From: Halomonas urumqiensis
GTDB lineage: Bacteria > Pseudomonadota > Gammaproteobacteria > Pseudomonadales > Halomonadaceae
NCBI RefSeq assembly: GCF_003028575.1
Contig: NZ_PYUD01000004.1
Location: forward strand, 1 to 64,000
Direction of reading: 5' to 3'
Length of the DNA: 64,000 bases
A model generated the notes under the pieces. It worked only from the letters and a program-made list of their open reading frames with translations, did no database searches and was not told where the DNA came from. Positions 9,155 through 19,584 of the stretch are shown here, piece by piece. Position 1 is the stretch's first letter; every line of letters starts with the position of its first letter. The position numbers and the translations under genes are program-made.

Positions 9155-10563
9155 CACATCCATGGAGACGTTCCGACCGAGTTGTCAGGAGCCCAGGCAT
9201 GAGCGGTGTCATGTTGGGCCTGGTGATGGCGGCCTTGATGCTCATGATGTCACCGGTAGAGTCCCAGGAGGAACCGCTTGCCAGCCTGCGCGCCGAGCGT
9301 GAGATGGCCGAGGCCAGGGATGCGGCGCGCCTGGCCGCATTGCTCGAGGATCGCGACACCCTGCAAGCCGCCCTCGAGCAGGCAAGGCAAGCCCACGCCG
9401 AGGCCCAGGAACGGGTGACACCACTCCTGGAGCAGCGGCAGGCCCAGGAGGCGTGGCGTGAAGAGCTCGACGAACGCCAGGCCGAACAGGGCGGGGATCT
9501 CGCCGAAGTACTCGAGACGCTGGCGCAACACAGTGGTGAGCTGCGCGACGACCTGGCGGAGAGTTGGCTCACCCTGGGGGGAAGCGAATTGCCGCCCCGC
9601 CTCGATGACATCGAGGTGCTCAGGCCCGAGCACCTCGAGACACTTGGTGATGCGTTGCTGGCCTTGACCGCCGAGACGGGACGGGTGGTTGCCTTCGAAG
9701 CGCCGGTCGCCGCCGTTGACGGACAGGTGGCCGAGCGTGAGGTGGTGCGGGTTGGCGACCTGGGGGTCTTCGCAGACGGGGCGCTGCTCGAGCGTGGGGC
9801 CGAGGAGGGCGTGCTTTCCACGGCGGCGCGTACGCCCGACAAGGTCAGTACGCTGCTCAGGGACTTCCAGGCCGGTGAAAACGAACGGCTGGTGCTCGAC
9901 CCCTCAGGCGGCCAGGTGATCGACGCGTTGTCACGACAACCCAGTCTGGTCGAACGTTTTCATCAGGGCGGCGCCGTGGGCTACGTGGTGGTGGGGCTGG
10001 GCATCATCGGCCTGCTGGTGGCGCTGCTGCAGTACGCTTACCTGTTGCGGGTGAGCGTGGCGATTCGCCGTCAGCTGCGTGACCTTGACCAATTGCGCAA
10101 GGACAACCCCCTGGGCCGTGTGCTGTTGCGGTTCCAGGCCCTGGCCGACGACAGCGTGCCCGAAGCGCTGGAAGCCCGTCTCGATGAGGCGGTACTGGCC
10201 GAGTTGCCGCGGCTCGAGCGTGGCCAGCCGCTGGTCAAGCTGCTCGCCGCGGTGGCCCCGCTGCTGGGCCTTCTGGGCACCGTGACGGGCATGATCGTGA
10301 CGTTCCAGGCGATCACGGTATTCGGCACCGGCGACCCCCAACTGATGGCCGGCGGGATCAGCCAGGCACTGGTGACCACCGTGCTCGGGCTGATCACCGC
10401 CGTTCCCCTGCTGTTTGCCCAGACGGCGCTGGCCGGGCGCAGCCGCCACCTGGCCGGGGTGGTGGAAGGGCAGGCCAGTGCGGCACTTGCCGAGCAACTG
10501 GAACACCGCCAGCCAGTGTCCCACCCCGCCGGGAGGCTGCACCGTGCTGCCACTCTGGCGTGA
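9151..10563 (+). CDS. ttpC: TtpC-like MotA/TolQ/ExbB family protein
   Basis: A 470-residue protein with a signal-like N-terminal membrane segment (about residues 17-33) and a large periplasmic coiled-coil region (about 40-150). A C-terminal MotA/TolQ/ExbB proton-channel domain follows, with membrane helices near 275-300, 360-390 and 405-425. The LLAAVAPLLGLLGTVTGMIVTFQ stretch and the GGISQALVTTVLGLITAVPLLF stretch are the conserved channel helices. ExbB itself is about 200-245 residues, so the long N-terminal extension marks this as TtpC, the extra component that Vibrio TonB2 systems need for function. GGAGAC precedes the ATG, which overlaps the DUF3450 stop. The next gene starts inside its last 20 bases. 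Confidence 0.87.
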   Translation: MTHPWRRSDRVVRSPGMSGVMLGLVMAALMLMMSPVESQEEPLASLRAEREMAEARDAARLAALLEDRDTLQAALEQARQAHAEAQERVTPLLEQRQAQEAWREELDERQAEQGGDLAEVLETLAQHSGELRDDLAESWLTLGGSELPPRLDDIEVLRPEHLETLGDALLALTAETGRVVAFEAPVAAVDGQVAEREVVRVGDLGVFADGALLERGAEEGVLSTAARTPDKVSTLLRDFQAGENERLVLDPSGGQVIDALSRQPSLVERFHQGGAVGYVVVGLGIIGLLVALLQYAYLLRVSVAIRRQLRDLDQLRKDNPLGRVLLRFQALADDSVPEALEARLDEAVLAELPRLERGQPLVKLLAAVAPLLGLLGTVTGMIVTFQAITVFGTGDPQLMAGGISQALVTTVLGLITAVPLLFAQTALAGRSRHLAGVVEGQASAALAEQLEHRQPVSHPAGRLHRAATLA

Positions 10564-11140
10564 GTTCAGTCTTGCCACCAGTCTCGAAACCGGTCTTGAG
10601 CTCGGTTTCGAACTCGGTCTCGAACCCCTGGCGCGGCTGGTCGATGCCGGTGGGATCATCCTGGTGGTCATTGCCGGCGTGGCGGCGCTGCTGTTCAGTC
10701 TGGCGCTCGAGCGCGTGCTGTTCTTTCGCATCACCTACCGGCGTGCACGGCGGGCATTGCTCGAGAGGTGGGCCGCGCGCGCCGACCATATGAGCTGGAG
10801 CGCGCTGACCCTGCGCGAAGCCTGGGCACGTGAGCTGATTGCCAGGCTGCGTCGGCCACTGCCGTGGCTGAAACTTCTGGTGGCGCTATGTCCGTTGCTT
10901 GGGTTGCTAGGCACGGTGACCGGCATGATCGCCGTCTTCGATAGCCTGGCACTGAGCGACACCGGCCAGGCCCGCGCCATGGCCGATGGCGTGGCCCGCG
11001 CCACCCTGCCCACCCTGGCGGGCATGGCGGTCGCCGTGGTGGGCCTGTTGTTCACCAGCCGACTGGAACAGATCATTCGGCGCGAGGACCAGCGGCTGCA
11101 TGACCGCCTGGCTCGCGCTGTGGAGGACTCCCATGCGTAG
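10544..11140 (+). CDS. exbB2: Biopolymer transport protein ExbB2
   Basis: A 198-residue MotA/TolQ/ExbB protein. The start is GTG 10544, with GGGAGG at 10531-10536, overlapping the ttpC end by 20 bases. Membrane segments lie near residues 32-55 (GGIILVVIAGVAALLFSLALE), 105-130 (PWLKLLVALCPLLGLLGTVTGMIAVF) and 145-170 (ATLPTLAGMAVAVVGLLF). It forms the inner-membrane proton channel with ExbD2 and drives TonB2. The N-terminus contains four tandem tetrapeptides (LETG, LELG, FELG, LEPL) encoded by 12-bp DNA repeats at 10583-10630, an oddity for the family. Confidence 0.9.
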   Translation: MLPLWREFSLATSLETGLELGFELGLEPLARLVDAGGIILVVIAGVAALLFSLALERVLFFRITYRRARRALLERWAARADHMSWSALTLREAWARELIARLRRPLPWLKLLVALCPLLGLLGTVTGMIAVFDSLALSDTGQARAMADGVARATLPTLAGMAVAVVGLLFTSRLEQIIRREDQRLHDRLARAVEDSHA

Positions 11141-11543
11141 ACGTCGCAGCTTGTCCACTGAAGGAGGTGACGCGGGTGAGGTCAACCTGACGCCGATGCT
11201 GGATGTCGTCTTCATCATGCTGATCTTCTTCATCGTCACGACGAGCTTCATCAAGGAGAGTGGCGTGGAAATCGATCGGCCCGAATCGAGTGCCGCCACC
11301 CCCAGGCCCGATGCTCAACTGATGGTGGCCATTACCCCGCAAGGGGCGGTGTGGGTGGATGGCAATCCGGTGGACGCTCACCGGGTCGGTGAAGAAGTCG
11401 CCGCGCTGATCAGTGACGACGGGAGTGTGGTGATCCAGGCGGATCGCGAGTCCACCACGGGGCTTTTGATCGAAGTCATGGACAGGATTCGCGAGGCCGG
11501 CGTCGAACAGGTAGCGGTGGCCGCTCAACGGAGTGCACCATGA
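11133..11543 (+). CDS. exbD2: Biopolymer transport protein ExbD2
   Basis: A 136-residue ExbD/TolR protein with a short basic cytoplasmic tail (MRRRRSLST). One membrane helix follows, in VNLTPMLDVVFIMLIFFIVTTSF, whose Asp (in MLDVVF) is the conserved proton-carrying residue. A periplasmic domain completes it (about residues 50-136). The start overlaps the exbB2 stop (ATGCGTAG), and GGAGGA lies just upstream. It partners ExbB2 in harvesting the proton gradient for TonB2. Confidence 0.93.
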   Translation: MRRRRSLSTEGGDAGEVNLTPMLDVVFIMLIFFIVTTSFIKESGVEIDRPESSAATPRPDAQLMVAITPQGAVWVDGNPVDAHRVGEEVAALISDDGSVVIQADRESTTGLLIEVMDRIREAGVEQVAVAAQRSAP

Positions 11544-12331
11544 CCCGAGTGCCGGTCTCGGTATTGGCGGGTATCAGCATGGCGCTGCTGCTGTTCTGGA
11601 TGCTGGCACTGCTGGTGTCTCCCCCCGAGAAGGAGTTCGAGGTGCTGGAGATGACCATGACCATGTCCAGCGCCGATATCCAGGAGGCCGTGCCGGAGCC
11701 AGAGCCGGAGACGCCGACCGAGACGACACCGCCCGCACCCCCGGAACCGACCGCCTTGCCGCCGATGCCCGAACCGGCACTTGAGGCCCAGAGTCCCATC
11801 TCATTGCCGGAACCCGAGCTGAGCGAGGAGGCCGAGCCACTGGAGCTCGATGCCGCCTTGCCCAAGTTGAGTGAACGGCAACCTGAGCCCGAGCCACAAC
11901 CCGAACCACAGCCTGAACCTGAACCGGCGCCAGAGCCCGAGCCGACACCTCGACCGGACCCATCGCCTCAGCCAGAGGCGCAGAACGAGTCGCAGAGTGA
12001 AGCGCCTGCCACCAGCGCCGCACGCCAGACAGCCGATTCCGCCGAGCCGGCCAATAGCGAGCCGGTGGATGTGGGCCGTGCGGCGCCGACCAGCCAGGTA
12101 CCACCCGAGTACCCTAGCAGGGCGCAACGACGTGGCCTGGAAGGTGTCGTGGAACTGGAGTTCCTGATCGAGGCCGATGGTCGTGTCGATGCATCGAGCA
12201 TCCGGGTGATCTCCGCGCGACCGAGCAACGTATTCGAAGATGCCGCTCGGCAGGCCGTGGCGCGCTGGCGGTTCGAGCCGGCCAGCGGACTTCGCCGCGC
12301 CCGCCAGCGCCTGGAATTCCAGCTGAGGTAG
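11540..12331 (+). CDS. tonB2: Energy transducer TonB2
   Basis: A 263-residue TonB protein. A short cytoplasmic start is followed by a membrane anchor (about residues 7-29, VLAGISMALLLFWMLALLV). A long Pro/Glu-rich periplasmic spacer (about 45-150, with repeated PEPEPQPEP) spans the periplasm. The C-terminal TonB domain (about 175-263) carries PPEYPSRAQRRGLEG, VVELEFLIEADGRV and AARQAVARWRFEPA, the usual TonB_C landmarks. It transmits motor energy to outer-membrane receptors such as the one at 1375. The start overlaps the exbD2 stop (ATGA). In its Pro-rich spacer and C-terminal domain it resembles canonical TonB; the operon context gives the TonB2 name. Confidence 0.92.
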   Translation: MTRVPVSVLAGISMALLLFWMLALLVSPPEKEFEVLEMTMTMSSADIQEAVPEPEPETPTETTPPAPPEPTALPPMPEPALEAQSPISLPEPELSEEAEPLELDAALPKLSERQPEPEPQPEPQPEPEPAPEPEPTPRPDPSPQPEAQNESQSEAPATSAARQTADSAEPANSEPVDVGRAAPTSQVPPEYPSRAQRRGLEGVVELEFLIEADGRVDASSIRVISARPSNVFEDAARQAVARWRFEPASGLRRARQRLEFQLR

Positions 12332-12336
12332 TGCCC

Positions 12337-13473
12337 ATGTCGTTGCATCGTCTCTTGCGCCTTCGAAGGCCGTCCCTGAGATGGCTGCCGCTTGCCGCGG
12401 CCGGCTGGCTGTGCGCGATGCCGTTGGCATGGTCTGCGCCACCGCTGCCGGCGTCTTTCATCGCCGATCTGGAGAACTTGCACAGCAAGCTCGAGGCCAG
12501 TGAGTCAGCCGGTGAGTGGAAAAGCGTGAGGGCAAAGGCACTGGCCCAGGCAGAGCGACTTGCCGGCGGCAATGCGGCCGACCGCTGGGCCCGCGCCGTC
12601 TACCTGCAACTGGCTGCCGACGCGGAGACACGAGCGGGCAACCCAGGGGCGGCGGCGGAGCATCTGCGTCTGGCTCGCGAGACACCGGGGGTGGAGGCAA
12701 AGCAGCGTGACACCTGGCAGCGCAGGGAAGCGCGCCTGCGACTCGCCGCTGGCGACGACGAGGGCGGTGCCAGCTTGCTGAGCGACTGGTTGACCCGCCA
12801 TGGGGGTGAAGCCGATGACCACTGGCGACTTGCCAGGGCGCTGGCCGAAGCGGGCCGTTGGCAGGACGCCGCCTCGCGTGTCGAGCTCGCCCTGGAGAGA
12901 ACCCCTGCGCCGGACGCTGCCCAGCGACGCCTGGCCATTACCGTTTGGCGCCGGTCGGGCGATGACGAAGCGGCGCTGTCGATGCTGGCGGATGGCTTGA
13001 AAGACACCCGCGACCCCGCCCGCTGGCGGGAGGCGTCCGCGCTCGCCCAGCGGCTTGGCGACACCGGCAGGGCCGCCGCCATCTGGGAAACGGCCTGGCG
13101 CCGTGGAATATTCGAAGGCGAAGAGGCTCTGCGGCGGCGGATTCATCTGCACATGGCCGGCGGTACCCCGGCGCGGGCGGCGGAAGCCCTGGCGGAGGCG
13201 CTGCAGGCGGGAACGCTCGAGGATAGCGACGCGCATCGCCGGCTACTGGCCCAGGCCTGGGAGGCCGCGCGCGAACGAGACCTCGCGCTTGCGGCCTGGG
13301 AGGCGCTGGCAACACGTACCGACGCCGGAGAGGATTGGCTGCGGCTGGGGCAATTGGCCCACGCCTGGGGCAGGGAAGCAGTGGCCGAACGGGCGCTTAC
13401 GCGGGCCGATGCGCTGGGTCAGGACGCAGCAGAGCGCTGGCTCGAGGCGCTGGTGTCGGCCTCGAGCGACTAG
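12337..13473 (+). CDS. TPR-repeat protein, last gene of the TonB2 operon
   Basis: A 378-residue protein. ATG 12337 is chosen because GAGG (12325-12328) is eight bases upstream; a GTG at 12331 overlapping the tonB2 stop is an alternative. A signal peptide covers about residues 1-33 (cut near WSA before PPLPAS). The rest is Ala/Arg/Glu-rich helical repeats of TPR/Sel1 type (for example WARAVYLQLAADAETRAGNPGAAAEHL, and DDHWRLARALAEAGRWQDAASRVELAL). A TPR protein closes the homologous Vibrio tonB2 operon, where it probably acts as a periplasmic scaffold. It ends seven bases before the convergent xthA. Confidence 0.8.
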   Translation: MSLHRLLRLRRPSLRWLPLAAAGWLCAMPLAWSAPPLPASFIADLENLHSKLEASESAGEWKSVRAKALAQAERLAGGNAADRWARAVYLQLAADAETRAGNPGAAAEHLRLARETPGVEAKQRDTWQRREARLRLAAGDDEGGASLLSDWLTRHGGEADDHWRLARALAEAGRWQDAASRVELALERTPAPDAAQRRLAITVWRRSGDDEAALSMLADGLKDTRDPARWREASALAQRLGDTGRAAAIWETAWRRGIFEGEEALRRRIHLHMAGGTPARAAEALAEALQAGTLEDSDAHRRLLAQAWEAARERDLALAAWEALATRTDAGEDWLRLGQLAHAWGREAVAERALTRADALGQDAAERWLEALVSASSD

Positions 13474-13480
13474 TCCGTCA

Positions 13481-14308
13481 TCACAACGCCAGTTCGGTCC
13501 ACACCGGCGCGTGATCGGAGGGCTTCTCCATGCCCCTCAGTGCATAGTCGATGCCGGCATCCACCACCTTCTCCGCAAGCGGTGCGGTGACCAGGATGTA
13601 GTCAATGCGCAGGCCGCGCTTGGGGTCGCGCTCGAAGCCCCTCGAGCGGTAATCGAACCAGCTGAAGCGGTCGGACGTTTCGGGATGGTGTATCCGGTAG
13701 CTGTCGATCAGCCCCCAGGCCTTGATGCCGGCGAGCCATTCACGCTCCACCGGCTGAAAACTGGTCTTGCCTTCGCGCAGCCAGCGTCTGCGATTGTCCT
13801 CGCCGATGCCGATGTCGATATCTTCGGGGGAAATGTTGAAATCACCCATCACCGCAAGCGCTTCGTCAGGCCGCTGGTCTTCTACCAGCAAGCGCTTGAG
13901 CTGCTGGTAGAACGCCCGCTTGTGGGGGAACTTCAGGGGGTGTTCGATATTCTCGCCCTGGGGGAAATAGCCGTTCCAGACCGTCAGCGGCTCGCCACCC
14001 GCTGGGCGCAGACGTGCCCCGATCATGCGCCGTTGAGCGTTTTCGTCATCGTCGGGAAAACCGTGGTACACCGCTTCTGGCTCACCGCACTGCGCGGTAT
14101 CGATCATCAGCGCCACCCCGTAGTGACCCTTCTGACCGTGGAAATGCACTTGGTAGCCAAGTGCCTCCAGCGCGTCGCGGGGGAACTCGCTGTCCTGTAC
14201 CTTGGTCTCCTGCAGCCCGATCACCGCCGGGCGGTGTGCCGCGACGAGCGCTTCGAGTTGATGCGGGCGGGCGCGCACCCCATTGATGTTGAACGACACC
14301 AGACGCAT
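13481..14308 (-). CDS. xthA: Exodeoxyribonuclease III
   Basis: A 275-residue AP endonuclease/3' exonuclease of the exonuclease/endonuclease/phosphatase fold, acting in base-excision repair. Landmarks are [17 protein letters not shown], the metal-binding Glu in [30 protein letters not shown] and the terminal SDHAPVW with the catalytic His. Length is near E. coli XthA (268). The ATG at 14308 overlaps the TGA of the upstream small gene (TGATG), so the two are translationally coupled; a GTG one codon earlier is less likely. It is convergent with the TPR gene, with no room for a separate terminator. Confidence 0.95.
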   Translation of the reverse strand: MRLVSFNINGVRARPHQLEALVAAHRPAVIGLQETKVQDSEFPRDALEALGYQVHFHGQKGHYGVALMIDTAQCGEPEAVYHGFPDDDENAQRRMIGARLRPAGGEPLTVWNGYFPQGENIEHPLKFPHKRAFYQQLKRLLVEDQRPDEALAVMGDFNISPEDIDIGIGEDNRRRWLREGKTSFQPVEREWLAGIKAWGLIDSYRIHHPETSDRFSWFDYRSRGFERDPKRGLRIDYILVTAPLAEKVVDAGIDYALRGMEKPSDHAPVWTELAL

Positions 14309-14574
14309 CACTTGGGCTCTCCGTCATGGTGGTTGTCGCCATTTCCGGCATCGGGCCGCTGCTCTGGGTGGATGGCGATCGGCTGGCCTGACGCCTGACG
14401 GGCGATCTTGCGGGCCGCCTGCAGCTTGCGCTGCTGGCGCTTCTTCTGGGTGTAGCGGGTCGACGAGGTCACCTGATCGGGGTTCTCGTGACGCCACTTC
14501 TTGTAGTCCTTGCGCCGGCCGGTGCGAATGGTCACCTTGTCGGCCAGCGAACGGGTCTTCTTGCGGCGTGTCAT
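14308..14574 (-). CDS. Small highly basic protein of unknown function
   Basis: An 88-residue protein, strongly basic in its first 60 residues ([14 protein letters not shown]..., [16 protein letters not shown], then [20 protein letters not shown]), with an acidic, His-rich tail ([11 protein letters not shown]). The composition suggests a nucleic-acid or ribosome-associated protein, but I do not recognise a family. It begins with ATG after a GGAGTC-like site and its TGA overlaps the xthA ATG, so the pair is expressed together. Translational coupling to a repair nuclease is the only functional hint. Confidence 0.75.
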   Translation of the reverse strand: MTRRKKTRSLADKVTIRTGRRKDYKKWRHENPDQVTSSTRYTQKKRQQRKLQAARKIARQASGQPIAIHPEQRPDAGNGDNHHDGEPK

Positions 14575-14684
14575 CAGGCATGACTCCTTGCGTGTCTGAC
14601 GAGCATTCTATCAGCCTCGTGCGCCGCTTCGACAGCCATCTGCCCCGTGGCATGTGCATCAAGCGCGCCCTTCGGCGTCGAGGC

Positions 14685-14693
14685 TGGTACAAT
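14685..14693 (+). promoter_or_regulatory. Extended -10 promoter candidate for rhlB
   Basis: TGG-TACAAT forms an extended -10 element about 50 bases before the rhlB ATG. No good -35 lies 17 bases upstream, which extended -10 promoters can do without. Confidence 0.4.
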
Positions 14694-14745
14694 CATCGAT
14701 CTTGTCATGCACCCTATTCACTGAAACGGACTAGACAGCAAGCCT

Positions 14746-16023
14746 ATGAGCGAGTCGGAACAGATCAACGCACCGGCACAGGATCGCAAGCCCAAGCGTC
14801 GTCGTCGCAAGCCGCGTCGTCGCCAGTCTTCCGGCTGGGACCTGCGCCAGTTTCAGGTGCCTGCGGTGGCAGGCAAGTGGCGGTTTCATGATTTCGACCT
14901 GCCGCTGCCGCTGATGCGGGCGATCCACGCCCTGGGTTTCGAGTATTGCACGCCGATTCAGGCCGAGGCGCTGGCCCAGACCCTGCTGGGTGGCGACGTG
15001 GTCGGCAAGGCCCAGACCGGCACCGGCAAGACGGCGGCCTTTCTGATCTCGATCATGGCCTACTTCCTCGAGGAAGAGGTGCCCAATGGCCAGAAGGTCG
15101 GTGCCCCCAGGGCGCTGATCATCGCGCCGACGCGCGAGCTGGCGCTGCAGATCGAGAAGGACGCCAAGGCATTGGCTCGCTTCACCGATCTCAAGGTGGC
15201 AAGCGTGGTCGGCGGCATGGATTACCAGAAGCAGCGCGACGCCCTGGCCGGCAACCTCGATATTCTGGTGGCTACGCCTGGGCGCCTGCTGGATTTCCAC
15301 CAGAAGCGTGACGTCGACCTGACCCAGGTCGAGGTGCTGGTGCTCGACGAAGCCGACCGCATGCTGTCGATGGGCTTCATCCCCGACGTCAAGCGCATCA
15401 TTCGGCATACGCCCAAGAAGGAAGAGCGTCAGACCTTCCTGTTCTCGGCCACCTTCACGGAAGACATCCTCAACCTGGCGAGCCAGTGGACCCATGAGCC
15501 GGCGCATGTCGAGATCGAGGTGACGGTGGAGAATGCCGCCGATATCGATCAGCGCGTCTACCTGGTAGGCGATGACGAGAAACAGCGGCTACTGGTCAAT
15601 CTGCTCAAGCAGGAGAGCTTCGATCGCGTGATGGTATTCGGCAACCGTCGCGATCTGGTGCGCAAGCTCGACGAGTTGCTCAAGAAGGCCGGCATCAACG
15701 CCGCCATGCTGTCCGGTGACGTGCCCCAGAACCAGCGCATCAAGACCCTCGAACAGTTCCGCGAGGGCGATATACAGGTGCTGGTCGCCACCGATGTGGC
15801 GGGGCGTGGCATCCATATCGAGGATGTCAGTCACGTGATCAACTACACCCTGCCGGAAGACCCGGAAGACTACGTGCATCGTATCGGGCGTACCGGCCGT
15901 GCCGGCGCCAAGGGTGTGTCGATCAGCTTCGTGGGTGAGGAAGACGCCTTCTCCCTGCCCGAGATCGAGCGCTACATCAACGATTCGTTGCCCTGCGTGC
16001 ATCCGCCGGAAGGGTTGTTGTAA
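14746..16023 (+). CDS. rhlB: DEAD-box ATP-dependent RNA helicase RhlB
   Basis: A 425-residue helicase. A basic N-terminal tail ([12 protein letters not shown], residues 15-26) precedes the two RecA-like domains. Motifs in order are the Q motif ([12 protein letters not shown]), I (AQTGTGKT), Ia (PTRELA), GG, Ib (TPGR), II (DEAD), III (SAT), then IV-V ([15 protein letters not shown]) and VI (HRIGRTGR). The sequence [19 protein letters not shown] and the [15 protein letters not shown] ending match RhlB, the helicase of the RNA degradosome, better than RhlE or SrmB. Unlike E. coli RhlB it lacks a long C-terminal tail, and it has an added basic N-terminus as in pseudomonads. Confidence 0.88.
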   Translation: MSESEQINAPAQDRKPKRRRRKPRRRQSSGWDLRQFQVPAVAGKWRFHDFDLPLPLMRAIHALGFEYCTPIQAEALAQTLLGGDVVGKAQTGTGKTAAFLISIMAYFLEEEVPNGQKVGAPRALIIAPTRELALQIEKDAKALARFTDLKVASVVGGMDYQKQRDALAGNLDILVATPGRLLDFHQKRDVDLTQVEVLVLDEADRMLSMGFIPDVKRIIRHTPKKEERQTFLFSATFTEDILNLASQWTHEPAHVEIEVTVENAADIDQRVYLVGDDEKQRLLVNLLKQESFDRVMVFGNRRDLVRKLDELLKKAGINAAMLSGDVPQNQRIKTLEQFREGDIQVLVATDVAGRGIHIEDVSHVINYTLPEDPEDYVHRIGRTGRAGAKGVSISFVGEEDAFSLPEIERYINDSLPCVHPPEGLL

Positions 16024-16092
16024 CAAGGCTGTTTGTAAGACGGGCTGCCGTAAGAGGCAAGAGCGGCGCCGGGGACAGGTCGGAGCGGAGGT

Positions 16093-16114
16093 CATTCTTC
16101 ATGGATGAAGAATG
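16093..16114. repeat. Inverted repeat between rhlB and dinG
   Basis: CATTCTTCAT (16093-16102) and ATGAAGAATG (16105-16114) are exact inverted copies two bases apart, 70 bases after rhlB. No T-run follows. It may be an rhlB 3' end structure or part of a dispersed intergenic element that continues into the repeat at 16151. Confidence 0.55.
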
Positions 16115-16150
16115 TAGCGCCCAGGGAAGGGTTTACAGCGCCTCCGCGAA

Positions 16151-16173
16151 GGCTTGTCGCCGGGAAAGCCGCG
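16151..16173 (+). repeat. REP-like sequence, copy 1 (before dinG)
   Basis: GGCTTGTCGCCGGGAAAGCC with a following GCG resembles the GCCTGTCGCCGGTAAGCCGC element on the other side of dinG at 18362 (about 20 of 23 positions, allowing one gap). The GTCGCCGG-AAGCC core is like REP elements of pseudomonads and halomonads. Confidence 0.4.
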
Positions 16174-16210
16174 TTTCTCGCGTGGTCCACCCAATGATAC
16201 AGGCGCCAGC

Positions 16211-18355
<2,145 letters not shown>

Positions 18356-18361
18356 GCGCAT

Positions 18362-18383
18362 AGCCTGTCGCCGGTAAGCCGCG
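18362..18383 (+). repeat. REP-like sequence, copy 2 (after dinG)
   Basis: AGCCTGTCGCCGGTAAGCCG with a following CG lies six bases after the dinG stop and matches the element at 16151-16173. Both are in the same orientation, so dinG is bracketed by direct copies. Confidence 0.4.
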
Positions 18384-18416
18384 GATGATGAGTGAGGCGA
18401 GCGTAGTTGCAAATTG

Positions 18417-18442
18417 GCAGGCCCACCGGACGGTGGGCCTGC
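18417..18442. terminator. Terminator between convergent dinG and DAHP synthase
   Basis: GCAGGCCCACC (18417-18427) and GGTGGGCCTGC (18432-18442) form a perfect 11-bp stem with a GGAC loop. A short T-rich stretch follows on both strands (GTTTC on plus, CAATTTG on minus), consistent with a bidirectional terminator. Confidence 0.75.
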
Positions 18443-18507
18443 TGCGTTTCCGGTCTGGGCCACTACGAGGCTTGGTGTCTTGAGGATTAGTGTCTCGGGG
18501 ACTAGTG

Positions 18508-19584
18508 TCAGGCGGCGATGCGCTTGGCCAGTGCCGCGGACAGCTTCTCGTTCATCTGCTTGAGCGCCTGGTCGGTGGTGTCCCAGTCGATGCAGGCGTC
18601 GGTGACCGAGACCCCATATTGCAGCTGCGAGAGATCTTCCGGCAATTTCTGGTTGCCCCAGCCGATATTGGACTCGACCATCAGGCCGATGATCGAACGG
18701 TTGCCTTCGAGAATCTGGTTGGTGACGTTCTCCAGCACCAGCGGTTGCAATGCGGCGTCCTTGTTGGAGTTGGCGTGTGAGCAGTCGATCATGATGTTGG
18801 GCGTCACGCCGGCTTTCTTGAGTTCCTGCTCGGCCAGGGCCACGCTGACACTATCGTAGTTGGGCTTGCCATTGCCGCCACGCAGCACCACATGCCCATA
18901 AGCGTTGCCACGGGTGCGAATGATCGCCACCTTGCCTGCCGCGTCGATGCCGAGGAAGTTGTGCGGATGCGAAACCGATTGCAGTGCATTGACCGCCACG
19001 TCGAGGCTGCCGTCGGTGCCATTCTTGAAGCCCACCGGGCACGACAGCCCGGACGACATCTCGCGGTGCGTCTGTGATTCGGTGGTGCGCGCGCCGATTG
19101 CCGACCAGCTGATGCAGTCCTGCAGGTACTGAGGAGAAATCGGATCGAGGGCTTCCGTCGCCAGTGGCAAGCCAAGCTCGGCGAGTTCCACGAGCAGGCG
19201 TCGGGCGATGTGCAGGCCTTCCTCGATCTCGAACGAACCGTTGAGGTGGGGGTCGTTGATCAGTCCCTTCCAGCCCACCGTGGTGCGGGGTTTTTCGAAG
19301 TAGACGCGCATCACGATGTACAGGCTGTCCTTGACGTCGTCGGCCAGTCGACGCAGCCGACGCGCATAATCGAGTGCCGCATCCACGTCATGGATGGAGC
19401 AGGGGCCTACCACCATCAGCAGGCGTGGATCCTTGCCATCGAGAATGCGCTGTATCGTCTCGCGACCTTCGATCACCGTCTTCTCCGCTGTTTCGGTCAG
19501 CGGAATTTCCTTTTTCAGTGCCTCGGGTGAGATCAGGACATCCTGGGCGAGGACGTTGAGGTTGTGGACCTGCTGCTCTGACAT
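18508..19584 (-). CDS. aroG: 3-deoxy-7-phosphoheptulonate synthase (class I, AroG type)
   Basis: A 358-residue DAHP synthase, the first step of the shikimate pathway (phosphoenolpyruvate plus erythrose-4-phosphate). Family landmarks are LLMVVGPCSIHD (metal-binding Cys), RVYFEKPRTTVGWKGLINDP, the LATEALDPISPQYLQDCISWSAIGARTTESQ region, SGLSCPVGFKNGTDG and DCSHANSNKD (metal His). This is the class I-alpha branch shared by AroF, AroG and AroH. The symbol aroG is used for convenience, since which aromatic amino acid inhibits it cannot be read safely. ATG 19584 follows AGGTAG; a longer frame upstream lacks support. It is convergent with dinG. Confidence 0.9.
   Translation of the reverse strand: MSEQQVHNLNVLAQDVLISPEALKKEIPLTETAEKTVIEGRETIQRILDGKDPRLLMVVGPCSIHDVDAALDYARRLRRLADDVKDSLYIVMRVYFEKPRTTVGWKGLINDPHLNGSFEIEEGLHIARRLLVELAELGLPLATEALDPISPQYLQDCISWSAIGARTTESQTHREMSSGLSCPVGFKNGTDGSLDVAVNALQSVSHPHNFLGIDAAGKVAIIRTRGNAYGHVVLRGGNGKPNYDSVSVALAEQELKKAGVTPNIMIDCSHANSNKDAALQPLVLENVTNQILEGNRSIIGLMVESNIGWGNQKLPEDLSQLQYGVSVTDACIDWDTTDQALKQMNEKLSAALAKRIAA

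Noticed and set aside
16024..16210. LexA box upstream of dinG
   Set aside because: No CTGT-N8-ACAG site was found in this gap.
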